A stretch of 64,000 nucleotides of DNA from Planobispora longispora (GTDB lineage Bacteria > Actinomycetota > Actinomycetes > Streptosporangiales > Streptosporangiaceae): the NCBI RefSeq assembly GCF_016863135.1, contig NZ_BOOH01000069.1, positions 1 to 64,000 of the forward strand, given 5' to 3'. The notes below the pieces were generated by a model. That model did not search any database, was not told where the DNA came from, and saw only the letters and a program-made list of their open reading frames with translations. Both the position numbers and the translations under genes were made by a program. Positions 24,283 to 32,533 of this stretch are shown in pieces (positions within the stretch are counted from its first letter, which is position 1; each line of letters opens with the position of its first letter).

Positions 24283-27200
24283 GTGCCTGGAATCGGCGAC
24301 GAGGAAGGGTCGGTGACCACCGTGCCCCGCATTCAGACGACGGCCGGGCGGCTGGCCAGGCTCGGCTTCGCCGACGGAGCCGGGGCCGAGCGGCTCCTCG
24401 ACGGACTGGGGCCCGAGGCCGCCGGTGACGTCGGCCTGCTGGAGTCCCTCGTCGCCACGGCGGATCCCGATCTGGCGCTCGCCTCGCTGAGCCGGCTGGC
24501 CGAGCGGGACCCGGGCGTCCTCGGGGCGCTCCGGCGCGACCCCGCCCTGCGGACCCGCCTGCTCGGCGTCCTCGGCGTCAGCGCGGCCCTCGGGGACCAC
24601 GTGGCCCGGCACCCGGACCACCGGAGGCTGCTGGAGGGAGAGCGGGCCACGGCGCGTCCCACCGGGGAGGAGCTCCGCGCCGAGCTGCTTCTGGCGGTCG
24701 GCGCCGATCCCGGCGACCCCGAGCCGAGGGCGGCGGACGCCTCCACCGCCATCCTGTCCGCGCTCCGGGTCGCCTACCGGGGCCGCCTGCTCCACCTGGC
24801 CGCCCGGGACGTCACCGGGGAGGCGGCGCTCGCCGAGGTGACCGCCGAGCTGTCCGCGCTGGCCGGCGCCGCGCTGGAGGCGGGCCTGGCCGTCGCCCGG
24901 TCCGAGCAGCCGGAGTCCGGCGCGGTACGGCTGGCCGTCATCGGCATGGGCAAGTGCGGGGCCCGCGAGCTCAACTACATCAGCGACGTGGACGTGATCT
25001 TCGTGGCCGAGCCCCGCCGGACGGGCGGCGGGATCGCGTCCGGGGACGCCGTCGGCGAGGCCGCGAGCGGGACCGGCGCCGGGAACGGGGCCGTGGACGA
25101 CACGAGGGCCGTCCAGATCGCCACCCGCCTGGCCCAGGGGATGATGCGTGCCTGCTCGGCCACCACCCCGGAGGGGGCGCTGTGGGAGGTCGACGCGGCG
25201 CTCCGTCCCGAGGGCAAGGCCGGGCCGCTGGTGCGGACCCTCGCCAGCCACCAGGCCTACTACCGGCGCTGGGCCAAGACGTGGGAGTTCCAGGCGCTGC
25301 TGAAGGCCCGGCCGGTCGCCGGGGACATGGAACTCGGCGGCCGTTACGTCGACGTCATGAACGAGATGGTCTGGCAGGCCGCCACCCGCGAGAACTTCGT
25401 CGAGGACGTGCAGGCCATGCGCCGCCGGGTGGAGGCCCACGTCCGGGCGGAGGAGGGCGAGCGGCAGATCAAGCTGGGCCCGGGCGGCCTGCGGGACGTC
25501 GAGTTCGCCGTCCAGCTCCTGCAGCTCGTGCACGGCCGCCTGGACCCCCTGCTGCGCCGCCGCGCCACGCTGCCCGCCCTCGCCGCCCTGTCCCGGGGCG
25601 GCTACATCGGGCGGGAGGACGCCAGGGCCCTCGCCGAGGCGTACACCTTCCTGCGCCGGGTCGAGCATCTGATCCAGCTGCACCGGCTCCGCCGTACCCA
25701 CGTCGTGCCCGAGGGGGAGGACGAGCTGCGGAGGCTCGGGCGCGGGCTCGGCATGACCGCCGACCCGGTGGGGGAGTTCACCGCCCGGTGGCGGCGGCAC
25801 GCGCTGGAGGCCCGCCGCCTGCACGAGAAACTGTTCTACCGGCCGCTGCTGCAGGCCGTCGCCCGGCTGCCCGAGTCGGAGGACCGCCTGTCCGCCGCCG
25901 CCGCGCAGGCCCGCCTGGAGGCGCTCGGATACGCCGACCCGGCCGGGGCGCTGCGCCACATCGCGGCGCTGACCACCGGAGTCTCCCGCAGGGCGGCGAT
26001 CCAGCGCACGCTCCTGCCCGTCATGCTCGGCTGGTTCGCCGACGCCCCCGACCCCGACGCGGGCCTGCTCGGCTTCCGGCAGGTCTCCGACAAGCTCGGC
26101 GCCACCCCGTGGTACCTGAGGCTGCTGCGCGACGAGACCGCCGTCGCCTCGCGGCTGGCCCACGTCCTGGGCACCAGCAGATATGTGACCGGGCTGCTGC
26201 TGCACGCCCCCGAGGCCGTCGCCATGCTCGGCTCCGACACGGAGCTGGACCCGCGGCGGCCCGAGTCGCTGCTGGCGGAGATCCGGGCCACGGTCGCGCG
26301 CCATCCCGAGCACGCGGAGGTCGCGGTGGCCGCCGTGCGCGCCCTGCGCCGCAGGGAGCTGTTCCGTACGGCGGTGGCCGACCTCGCCCGGCACATCGAC
26401 ATCGAGCGGGTGGGCCAGGCGCTGTCCACGCTCAACGACGTGACGGTCCAGGCCGCCCTGGAGGTCGCGATCGCCAAGGTCGAGATGGAGCGGCGGACCC
26501 CGCTGGGCACCCGGTTCGCGGTGATCGCGATGGGCCGTCTCGGCGGCGTCGAGTGCTCCTACGGCAGCGACGCCGACGTGATGTTCGTCCACGCGCCGCT
26601 GCCCGGCGTGCCGGAGAAGGACGCGGCGGACGCCGCGCACGCGGTCGCCAACGAGCTTCGCCGTCTGCTGGCGCTGCCCGCCCCGGACCCGCCGCTGACC
26701 ATCGACCCCGACCTGCGTCCCGAGGGGCGGCAGGGGCCGCTGGTCCGCACGCTGGCCTCCTACGCGGCCTACTACGCGCGCTGGTCGTCGCCGTGGGAGT
26801 CACAGGCGCTGCTGCGCGCCCGGTTCTGCGCCGGGGACGCCGCTCTCGGCGCCGAGCTGCTGGCGCTGGCCGACCCGCTGCGCTACCCGGCCGGGGGCGT
26901 GCCCGACGAGGCCGTGCTGCAGGTCCGCAAGCTCAAGGCGCGGATGGAGGCCGAGCGGCTGCCCCGCGGGGCCGACCCCGCCCTGCACACCAAGCTCGGC
27001 CGGGGCGGCCTGTCGGACGTGGAGTGGGTGGCCCAGCTCATCCAGCTCCGCCACGCCGGACGCCTGCCGTCGCTGCGGACCACCCGCACCCTGGAGGCGC
27101 TGCGCGCGGCGGTCGCCGAGGACCTGCTCGACCCCGCCGACGAGGACGTGCTCGCCGACGCCTGGCGGTTCGCCTCCCGCATCCGGGACGCGATCGTCCT

Positions 27201-27369
27201 GGTCCGGGGCCGCGCCTCCGACTCCATCCCGAAGGACGTCCGTGAGCGCGCGCTCATCGCCCGCGCCCTCGGCTACCCGCCGGACGGCAGCGAGGACTTC
27301 GTGGACGACTACCGCCGCGTCACCCGCCGCGCCCGCCAGGTCGTGGAGCGGGTCTTCTACGAGGACTAG
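24283..27369 (+). CDS. glnE: Bifunctional glutamine synthetase adenylyltransferase / adenylyl-removing enzyme
   Basis: 1028 residues from GTG 24283, with GAGGGA five bases upstream; a GTG at 24313 after GAGGAAGG is a credible alternative. Two nucleotidyltransferase domains are visible. The first (GMGKCGARELNYISDVDVIF, 221-240) removes AMP in the family. The second (MGRLGGVECSYGSDADVMF, about 750-769) adds it. Helical and signal-sensing parts lie between, including RPEGKAGPLVRTLAS and RPEGRQGPLVRTLAS. The substrate is the glutamine synthetase at 32534-33958 (Tyr402). Length fits the family. The gene is monocistronic, with 168 featureless bases after it. Confidence 0.95.
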   Translation: MPGIGDEEGSVTTVPRIQTTAGRLARLGFADGAGAERLLDGLGPEAAGDVGLLESLVATADPDLALASLSRLAERDPGVLGALRRDPALRTRLLGVLGVSAALGDHVARHPDHRRLLEGERATARPTGEELRAELLLAVGADPGDPEPRAADASTAILSALRVAYRGRLLHLAARDVTGEAALAEVTAELSALAGAALEAGLAVARSEQPESGAVRLAVIGMGKCGARELNYISDVDVIFVAEPRRTGGGIASGDAVGEAASGTGAGNGAVDDTRAVQIATRLAQGMMRACSATTPEGALWEVDAALRPEGKAGPLVRTLASHQAYYRRWAKTWEFQALLKARPVAGDMELGGRYVDVMNEMVWQAATRENFVEDVQAMRRRVEAHVRAEEGERQIKLGPGGLRDVEFAVQLLQLVHGRLDPLLRRRATLPALAALSRGGYIGREDARALAEAYTFLRRVEHLIQLHRLRRTHVVPEGEDELRRLGRGLGMTADPVGEFTARWRRHALEARRLHEKLFYRPLLQAVARLPESEDRLSAAAAQARLEALGYADPAGALRHIAALTTGVSRRAAIQRTLLPVMLGWFADAPDPDAGLLGFRQVSDKLGATPWYLRLLRDETAVASRLAHVLGTSRYVTGLLLHAPEAVAMLGSDTELDPRRPESLLAEIRATVARHPEHAEVAVAAVRALRRRELFRTAVADLARHIDIERVGQALSTLNDVTVQAALEVAIAKVEMERRTPLGTRFAVIAMGRLGGVECSYGSDADVMFVHAPLPGVPEKDAADAAHAVANELRRLLALPAPDPPLTIDPDLRPEGRQGPLVRTLASYAAYYARWSSPWESQALLRARFCAGDAALGAELLALADPLRYPAGGVPDEAVLQVRKLKARMEAERLPRGADPALHTKLGRGGLSDVEWVAQLIQLRHAGRLPSLRTTRTLEALRAAVAEDLLDPADEDVLADAWRFASRIRDAIVLVRGRASDSIPKDVRERALIARALGYPPDGSEDFVDDYRRVTRRARQVVERVFYED

Positions 27370-27537
27370 GGTCCATCCGGTTCCCGCCGCGCCGCGTCGT
27401 CCGGGCCGTGTCGTCCGGGTGGAGCCGCGCGCACGGCGGCCGGTGACGGAGTCCGGGTCGATGCCGCCCTGGCGGATCCGGCGTTCCTGTTGCGCCCGCC
27501 ACAGCCGCCGTGTATCAACGACTCCGGGTGATCCGTT

Positions 27538-28626
27538 TTGATATCCGTCTACGCCGATCTGGCCATCGGCCTGGTGCTGGCCTTCCTCCTGCTCTCCCTC
27601 CTGGTGAGCGGGGTCAACGAGGCCTTCGTCCGACTGCTCGGGATCCGCAGCAAGTTCCTGTGGGCCTACCTCCGCGACACTCTGGACGGGGGTTCCTCCG
27701 AGGGCACCTCGTGGATCCCGTCCAAGATCGCGGACGTCTTCGCCAAGATGCCCTTCTCCAAGAACGACCCCCGGCCCCGGCACAGCCCCGACCCGGCCCC
27801 TCCGGTGGTCGCGCCGATGCCGGTGGACCCCGCCACGGTGCTGGCCGCCGAGGCGCCCGTGCCCGACGTCGACATGACCGAGCGGCTCTACCGCCGGCTG
27901 CAGGAGATCGACCACCCCAAGGGCGCGCGGACCACCATCTCCGACATCCCGCCCGAGCGGTTCTCCGGCGCGGTCATGGAGCTGGTCTCCGCCGAGGAGA
28001 GCGGGGTGGAGGGTCTGATCGCCAAGCTGGAGGCCATCCACAGCCCGCTCGCCGGTCACCTGCGCGGCGTGTGGAAGAGCGCCGAGGCGGACATGGAGAA
28101 GTTCCGGGCCGGCGTGGAGGCCTGGTTCGACGGGGAGATGCAGCGTCTGTCCGGGCTCTACCGCCGCTACGTCAAGTGGGTGGTGTTCGCCCTGGGGGTG
28201 GTGCTGACGCTGCTGTTCAGCATGGACGCCCTGGAGTACGGCAAGACGCTGCTGCGCGACAACGCCTTCCGGGCCGGGGTGGCGGCGATCGCGGGCGGCG
28301 GGGAGGGCAGCCTGGCCGCGCTGGAGGAGGAGCTGAAGGGCAAGTGCACCGCCACCGGCGGTGACGCCAAGCCGTACGAGTGCGTGACCGAGGTCTTCAG
28401 CTCGCCCGCCCTGGTCAAGATCTTCGACAACGCCATCGTGAGCATCACCGTTCCCCCGGACGGCGGCGACCCCTCGGTGAACTGGAACGGCGGCGTCTGG
28501 TGGGACCGCCTGATCACTCCCGGCCACTGGCCCGGCTATCTCCTGACCGCCGTGGCCCTGCTGTTCGGCGCCCCCTTCTGGTGGGACGTCCTGCGCCGCA
28601 TCACCGGGTTCCGCAACCGCGGCTGA
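27538..28626 (+). CDS. Conserved membrane protein of unknown function
   Basis: 362 residues; the only start in the open frame is TTG 27538, right after an in-frame stop. Hydrophobic helices lie at about 5-26, 213-233 and 333-350. A Pro-rich stretch (76-110) and a charged helical region (110-205) lie between the first two, and two Cys (C270, C282) sit in the outer loop. The end GAPFWWDVLRRITGFRNRG matches a widespread family whose tail reads GAPFWFDLL--. I know no function for it. It is unrelated in appearance to glnE upstream. Confidence 0.65.
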   Translation: MISVYADLAIGLVLAFLLLSLLVSGVNEAFVRLLGIRSKFLWAYLRDTLDGGSSEGTSWIPSKIADVFAKMPFSKNDPRPRHSPDPAPPVVAPMPVDPATVLAAEAPVPDVDMTERLYRRLQEIDHPKGARTTISDIPPERFSGAVMELVSAEESGVEGLIAKLEAIHSPLAGHLRGVWKSAEADMEKFRAGVEAWFDGEMQRLSGLYRRYVKWVVFALGVVLTLLFSMDALEYGKTLLRDNAFRAGVAAIAGGGEGSLAALEEELKGKCTATGGDAKPYECVTEVFSSPALVKIFDNAIVSITVPPDGGDPSVNWNGGVWWDRLITPGHWPGYLLTAVALLFGAPFWWDVLRRITGFRNRG

Positions 28627-28685
28627 CCGCCGTCGCGCGGGCGGGGCGCCGGGGCCGCGACGGTCCGCCCGGCCGCCCGCCGGGC

Positions 28686-29279
28686 TCAGGGATAGCGGAA
28701 GTATCCGGCGAACCCCTTGACCCGGGTGACGGGGTCGATCCGGACCTCCGTCCCGGTCCCCAGCGCATTGATCATCTTGCCCTGGCCGATGTAGACGCCG
28801 ACGTGGTGGGTCTTGATCCTGCGCTTGCTCACCGTGCCGTAGAAGACGAGATCTCCGGGGCGGGCCTTGGCGGCCGGCACGCGGGTGAGCCGCCGGACGT
28901 GGTCGTCGGTGTTCCCCGGCCCGAGGACGTCGCGGCCGTAGGCCAGGTGGTAGACCCACCGGGCCAGGCCGGAGCAGTCGAGGCCGAGCGTTCTGGTGGC
29001 CGGGCAGGGCCGGACCGCGCCCCGGTACCCCCGGCACGTGCCCAGCGAGGGACCCGGCCGCTCGCCGTGGCCGCCGCCCCAGGAGTAGGGGATGGCGCCG
29101 CCCTTCCAGCCCGGCTGGGCGGCCCCGGAGCGGATCGCGTGGGCGATGGAGGTCAGCCGGTTCAGGGCGGCGGGCAGGATCGGGGCCGAGGCGGTGGCCA
29201 GGAGGAGCGCGGCGAGCGCGCCCGCCGCGGCCGTTCCCCGGCGGGCGGAGGTCCTCCCCTGGCGCTCGGGCACCCTCAC
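28686..29279 (-). CDS. Secreted NlpC/P60 peptidoglycan hydrolase-like protein
   Basis: 197 residues from GTG 29279. An N-terminal Arg-rich stretch and hydrophobic helix (about 16-34) make a signal peptide or anchor. The NlpC/P60 domain (about 55-195) has catalytic Cys102 in LDCSGLARWVYH, His159 in THHVGVYIG, and Asn171 as the third polar residue. A Gly/Pro/Cys-rich loop (74-97) with C82 and C92 precedes the Cys. Members cut cell-wall peptides (gamma-D-Glu-meso-diaminopimelate bond). No binding domain is present, so targeting is unclear. It stands alone, with an AT-rich 72-base gap upstream. Confidence 0.85.
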   Translation of the reverse strand: MRVPERQGRTSARRGTAAAGALAALLLATASAPILPAALNRLTSIAHAIRSGAAQPGWKGGAIPYSWGGGHGERPGPSLGTCRGYRGAVRPCPATRTLGLDCSGLARWVYHLAYGRDVLGPGNTDDHVRRLTRVPAAKARPGDLVFYGTVSKRRIKTHHVGVYIGQGKMINALGTGTEVRIDPVTRVKGFAGYFRYP

Positions 29280-29351
29280 CGCCCCTGCTCTGTCGGCCTG
29301 CTTTATCGGCTTATATCAAGATTTATTCTGCTATACGCCTATACGCCGCGG

Positions 29352-29573
29352 TCACTCCTGGCAGTCGTCGATGTCGACGTCGACGTCGACCTTCTTCTTC
29401 TTGGACTTCGGCGGCTTCTGCCCCGAGGAGTCCGCGGCGGCGCCGGCCTGGGCGAACGAGAGGCTCGCCGTGCCGGCGGAGGCGGCGCACGCCTCGTCGC
29501 CCGCGCTGCAGGCGACGAGCGTGGTCAGGGCGATGGCGATGACGCCGGCAGTGGTGGCGACGGTGCGGAACAC
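29352..29573 (-). CDS. Tiny putative lipoprotein with Lys run and Val-Asp repeat
   Basis: 73 residues from GTG 29573, preceded by GGAG ten bases upstream. A signal-peptide-like helix (3-21) ends in LVAC, a lipobox-type site (Cys22). The mature part has two more Cys (29, 71), then PKSKKKK followed by VDVDVDID and the end DDCQE. The DNA of that part is a run of GTCGAC-type units, so slippage may set its length. I know no function. It lies between the NlpC/P60 and AsnC genes, both on the same strand. Confidence 0.55.
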   Translation of the reverse strand: MFRTVATTAGVIAIALTTLVACSAGDEACAASAGTASLSFAQAGAAADSSGQKPPKSKKKKVDVDVDIDDCQE

Positions 29574-29714
29574 GGTGGTCGTTCTCCAGATGGTGCGGTT
29601 GCTTTCGGTGCCCCATTCCTATCGGGAGCCGCTTGCAATGCGCTGAAACGTCACTTGTGTCCGGAATTGATGGGGGTGGGGCGCGGTGCCGTACCGTCCC
29701 GGCCGGGTCCGGGA

Positions 29715-30185
29715 TCACCGGGGCGGCGGCTCCGGTGCGCCGGTGGGGCCGGGCACGTGGACGCCGCGCTCGAAGAAGGTCTCCAGCACGACGACCGTCT
29801 GGGTGCTGGCCACCCCTTCGATCTCGAACACCCGGCGCAGTACGGCCTGCAGCTCCGAAGTGCTCGACGTGCGGATCTTGGTCAGCACCGACGCCGGGCC
29901 CGCGATCACGTGGGCCTCCTCGACCTCGGGAATCGCCCGGAGCGCCTCGGCGGTGTCGCCCATCCAGGTGTTCCCGTCGATCATCACGTACGCCAGCACG
30001 CCCCGGCCCGCCGCCACCGGATCGACCTCCACGGTGGTGCGCCGGATCAGGCCGCGCTCGCGCAACTTCCTGACCCGCTCGTGGGCCGCGCCGCCCGACA
30101 GGCCGACGGCCGCCCCGAGCGCGGCATAGGAGCGGGTGGCGTCTTCCTGGAGCAGGCCTATCAGCATCCTGTCGATCTCATCCAC
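29715..30185 (-). CDS. AsnC/Lrp-family transcriptional regulator
   Basis: 156 residues from GTG 30185. N-terminal helix-turn-helix (1-60: MDEIDRMLIGLLQEDATRS, SGGAAHERVRKL), then the RAM ligand-binding domain (about 65-145) with VEEAHVIAGPASVLTKI. The start has no ribosome site, but GATAAT on the minus strand (30194-30199) lies nine bases upstream, so the transcript may be leaderless. It is divergent from the SMP-30 gene, 47 bases away, and probably controls it and itself. Ligand is unknown, perhaps an amino acid, as in the family. Confidence 0.88.
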   Translation of the reverse strand: MDEIDRMLIGLLQEDATRSYAALGAAVGLSGGAAHERVRKLRERGLIRRTTVEVDPVAAGRGVLAYVMIDGNTWMGDTAEALRAIPEVEEAHVIAGPASVLTKIRTSSTSELQAVLRRVFEIEGVASTQTVVVLETFFERGVHVPGPTGAPEPPPR

Positions 30186-30232
30186 AGCAGGACATTATCA
30201 AGACATTTCGATATTTGACATGATGAGGTTCG
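30186..30232. promoter_or_regulatory. Divergent promoters for the AsnC and SMP-30 genes
   Basis: AT-rich 47-base gap. Minus strand: GATAAT at 30194-30199, just before the regulator start. Plus strand: TTGACA at 30215-30220 followed after 16 bases by TATTGG (30237-30242), which would start transcription close to an in-frame GTG at 30251. The spacing supports leaderless transcripts in both directions. Confidence 0.45.
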
Positions 30233-31156
30233 GTGATATTGGCTCTTCTCGTGACAGAGACCATTCCCGCCGAGTTCGACGCGCTGGACGACCGCTTCGC
30301 CGCGGTGGGCGGCGACGAGCGGATCGAGCGGATCCACCACGGCTGCCGCTGGGCCGAGGGGCCCGTGTACGTCCCCGCGAGCCGCCAGCTGCTGTGGAGC
30401 GACATCCCCAACGACCGGATGCTCCGCTGGGACGAGCTGACCGGCTCCGTCGGCCCGTTCCGCGCCCCGGCCGGCTACACCAACGGCCACACCCTCGACG
30501 CCCAGGGGCGCCTGATCTCCTGCGAGCAGGGCAACCGCCGCGTCACCCGTACCGAGCACGACGGCTCGATCACCGTGATCGCCGACCGGTGGGAGGGCAG
30601 GCGCCTCAACAGCCCCAACGACGTGGTGGTGAAGTCCGACGGCTCGATCTGGTTCACCGACCCCTCCTACGGCATCACCAGCGACTACGAGGGGCACCGG
30701 GCCGAGAGCGAGATCGGCGCGGACAACGTCTACCGCGCCGACCCGGTCACCGGCGAGGTGCGCCTGGTCGCCGGGGACTTCGTCCGCCCCAACGGGCTGG
30801 CCTTCTCCCCGGACGAGCGGGTGCTCTACGTCGTCGACACCCGGCGCAGGCACCTGCGGGCCTTCGACGCGCACGACGACGGCACGCTCTCGGGCGGCAA
30901 GGTGATCTCCGAGTGCGCGGCGGGTTCCTACGACGGGATCAGGCTCGACGACACCGGCCGGATCTGGGCCGCCACCCACGAGGGCGTTCACTGCCTGGCC
31001 CCCGACGGCACGCTGATCGGCAGGCTCCCGCTCCCGGAGAAGACCTCCAACCTGGTCTTCGGCGGGCTGAAGCGCAACTGGCTGTTCATCACCGCCTCCA
31101 CCTCCGTCTACGCCATCATGACGAACGTGCGCGGAGCCAGGCCCGCCTACGCGTAG
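30233..31156 (+). CDS. SMP-30/gluconolactonase-family lactonase
   Basis: 307 residues from GTG 30233, where GAGG lies six bases upstream. The predicted promoter would instead favour GTG 30251 (301 residues, starting TETIPAEFD). The six-bladed propeller is recognisable: EGPVYVP with metal-binding Glu (about residue 42), SPNDVVVKSDGSIWFTDPSYG near 124-142 (metal Asn/Asp), and RPNGLAFSPDERVLYV near 184-199 (catalytic Asp region). Family members hydrolyse sugar lactones with a divalent metal in the cytosol. The AsnC regulator across the divergent gap is the likely controller. Substrate not predictable. Confidence 0.88.
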   Translation: MILALLVTETIPAEFDALDDRFAAVGGDERIERIHHGCRWAEGPVYVPASRQLLWSDIPNDRMLRWDELTGSVGPFRAPAGYTNGHTLDAQGRLISCEQGNRRVTRTEHDGSITVIADRWEGRRLNSPNDVVVKSDGSIWFTDPSYGITSDYEGHRAESEIGADNVYRADPVTGEVRLVAGDFVRPNGLAFSPDERVLYVVDTRRRHLRAFDAHDDGTLSGGKVISECAAGSYDGIRLDDTGRIWAATHEGVHCLAPDGTLIGRLPLPEKTSNLVFGGLKRNWLFITASTSVYAIMTNVRGARPAYA

Positions 31157-31189
31157 GGCGGACGCTCGCGCCGGGCGGCACGGGCCCGG

Positions 31190-31532
31190 TCAGGACACCC
31201 GCTTGGGGATCCTGCCACCCCAGCTGAGCGTGACGCGCATCATCTTGTGCCCGGGGTCCGCCGCCGGCTCGAAGACCAGCGGGCAGCCGGCGCCGGATGG
31301 CCGAACAGAGCCCAACGGTCCTGTCCCGGGGACGTCGACGCCGCGCGGGACGACGAGCGCGTAGTCGACGTGCTCGTCGGGGGTGTCCCGCAGCGGGGTG
31401 CAGACGAAGCCTTCGTCGCAGACCAGGCCGATCGTGAGAGATCCGTCGTCCCACGACTCCACCGTGGGGCCGTTCCCGTGGGGGGAGGCGCGTCACCTGG
31501 ACCTCGGCGACGTCCGATGTGACGATCTCCAC
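31190..31532 (-). pseudogene. Small gene broken by a frameshift in a C6 tract
   Basis: Two frames join naturally. The first starts at GTG 31532 (MEIVTSDVAEVQVTRLP) and the second continues as NGPTVESWDDGSLTIG to the stop at 31190. They meet at a run of six C on the minus strand (31480-31485). Removing one C gives one protein of about 112 residues with no other break. The cause may be a sequencing error, a true mutation, or slippage control. The combined protein is an unrecognised small acidic protein ending in VTLSWGGRIPKRVS. If only the downstream part is made, it would start near 31462 (90 residues). Confidence 0.55.
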
Positions 31533-31738
31533 GTCCCCGTGCTCGGGCGGGGGGCGGGGCCGAGGCGGCGCGGACCGATCGGGCCCTCGCCGGCTCCGCG
31601 GCGACGATCATCGGCGAGCACATGCACGAACTGGGGAAGATCCTCATCCTCCGGGTGTTCTTCCAGGGCCCCGCGGTCCTGTCCGCCTGCCTGATCGGGT
31701 TCGCCGTCGGCAGGCTGCCGGAGGCCGATCGAGGCAGC

Positions 31739-32209
31739 TCATCCGCCACAGCTGGAGTATTCCCTGCTGCTGACGTAATCCTGGATCAGCCAGCCGTTCT
31801 CGGTTTTGCGCAGGGTCAGGGTTCCCAGACTGTTGGGGTCCTCCGACGGGTCCGCGCCATCGGGATGCGTCCACCCCTTCCCGCAGTACCCGCTGACCTC
31901 GGCCTCGTCGCCCTCCGTCTTGAGACCGGTGGGAACCATCTGCCGATAGGCGTCCCGATCGGTGATCTTGCCGTGAAACAAATTGACGGCCTGCTCGCAA
32001 GTGCTCATCTCGTTGCCGCGAGCGAACAACTCCTGTGCGGCCGCCGACATCAGGTTGCAGGCCTCTTCGCCCTCGTCGTCGGTGATGAACGCGGTGAGTC
32101 TCGTCAACGTCTCCTGCGGCGTGTCCGCCCCTTCGGGTTCACCGCTGCCGCAACCCGTAGCGGCCAGAAGGGACATCGTAAGGACGAGCAGCAAACGGCG
32201 CGGGAGCAT
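31739..32209 (-). CDS. Lipoprotein of unknown function, lower GC than neighbours
   Basis: 156 residues from ATG 32209, chosen because GGAGAG lies directly upstream; an ATG 12 bases earlier is possible. The signal peptide ends in LLAATGC, a good lipobox, so the protein should be lipid-anchored outside the membrane. The mature part (about 135 residues, acidic, four Cys) has no family I recognise; TLTRLTAFITDDEGEEAC and QDYVSSREYSSC are its distinctive parts. It resembles small NTF2-like lipoproteins in having AA-rich helices followed by strands (LTLRKTENGWLIQDYV), which is only a suggestion. Codon use is richer in A/T third positions than nearby genes, so it may be a later arrival. Confidence 0.7.
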   Translation of the reverse strand: MLPRRLLLVLTMSLLAATGCGSGEPEGADTPQETLTRLTAFITDDEGEEACNLMSAAAQELFARGNEMSTCEQAVNLFHGKITDRDAYRQMVPTGLKTEGDEAEVSGYCGKGWTHPDGADPSEDPNSLGTLTLRKTENGWLIQDYVSSREYSSCGG

Positions 32210-32411
32210 GTCTCTCCTCATCGGACGGCTGGGCTGGTTTCCCGGTGCCGACTTTATCTATTTTTCGGGTTTGTCCACTCCTCTTTGGTGGATGAAGGCG
32301 CGAGGAAAGCGAGGGAAGGCGGCAAATGGATGTTTAAGTCGAAAACTTCTCTTATCACAGATTTAAAGATATTTGTCCGGGAGTAGGGGCGGGAGCGGGA
32401 GCGCATGCGAA
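32210..32411. other. AT-rich stretch without a gene
   Basis: About 200 bases of much lower GC than the rest of the window (for example TTTATCTATTTTTC and AGATTTAAAGATATTTG). It holds the upstream region of the lipoprotein gene and a small imperfect hairpin (TCCAC/GTGGA near 32276-32294). No frame in it looks like a real protein. It could be the edge of transferred DNA. Confidence 0.5.
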
Positions 32412-32454
32412 AGGCCGTCGGGCGTGCCCTGAACGGGCGGTCGCTCGACGGCCT
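32412..32454 (-). terminator. Nested hairpin terminator of glnA
   Basis: AGGCCGTCG at 32412-32420 pairs with CGACGGCCT at 32446-32454. Inside, GCCC (32426-32429) pairs with GGGC (32435-32438). It lies about 80 bases after the glnA stop. Confidence 0.7.
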
Positions 32455-32533
32455 CACGCGTGATGTCTGAGTGCCCCGCAGGTGCCCCGGCGGATCATCC
32501 GCCGAGGTCTCCGCAGTTCACGGCCTCGGCGGA

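Noticed and set aside
23746-27245. Long open frames on both strands over glnE and the amidotransferase gene
   Set aside because: High GC makes stop codons rare in unused frames. Their proteins are low-complexity Arg/Gly/Pro sequences without domains, while the GlnE frame has clear motifs.
30198-30218. Palindrome TCAA...TTGA between the AsnC and SMP-30 genes
   Set aside because: Only the outer four bases pair, so it is not a convincing operator.
31622-31738. Short plus-strand frame with a membrane-like stretch (ILILRVFFQGPAVLSACLIG)
   Set aside because: No ribosome site and no clear continuation; the frame soon runs antisense to the lipoprotein gene. It may be a remnant, but evidence is too thin.
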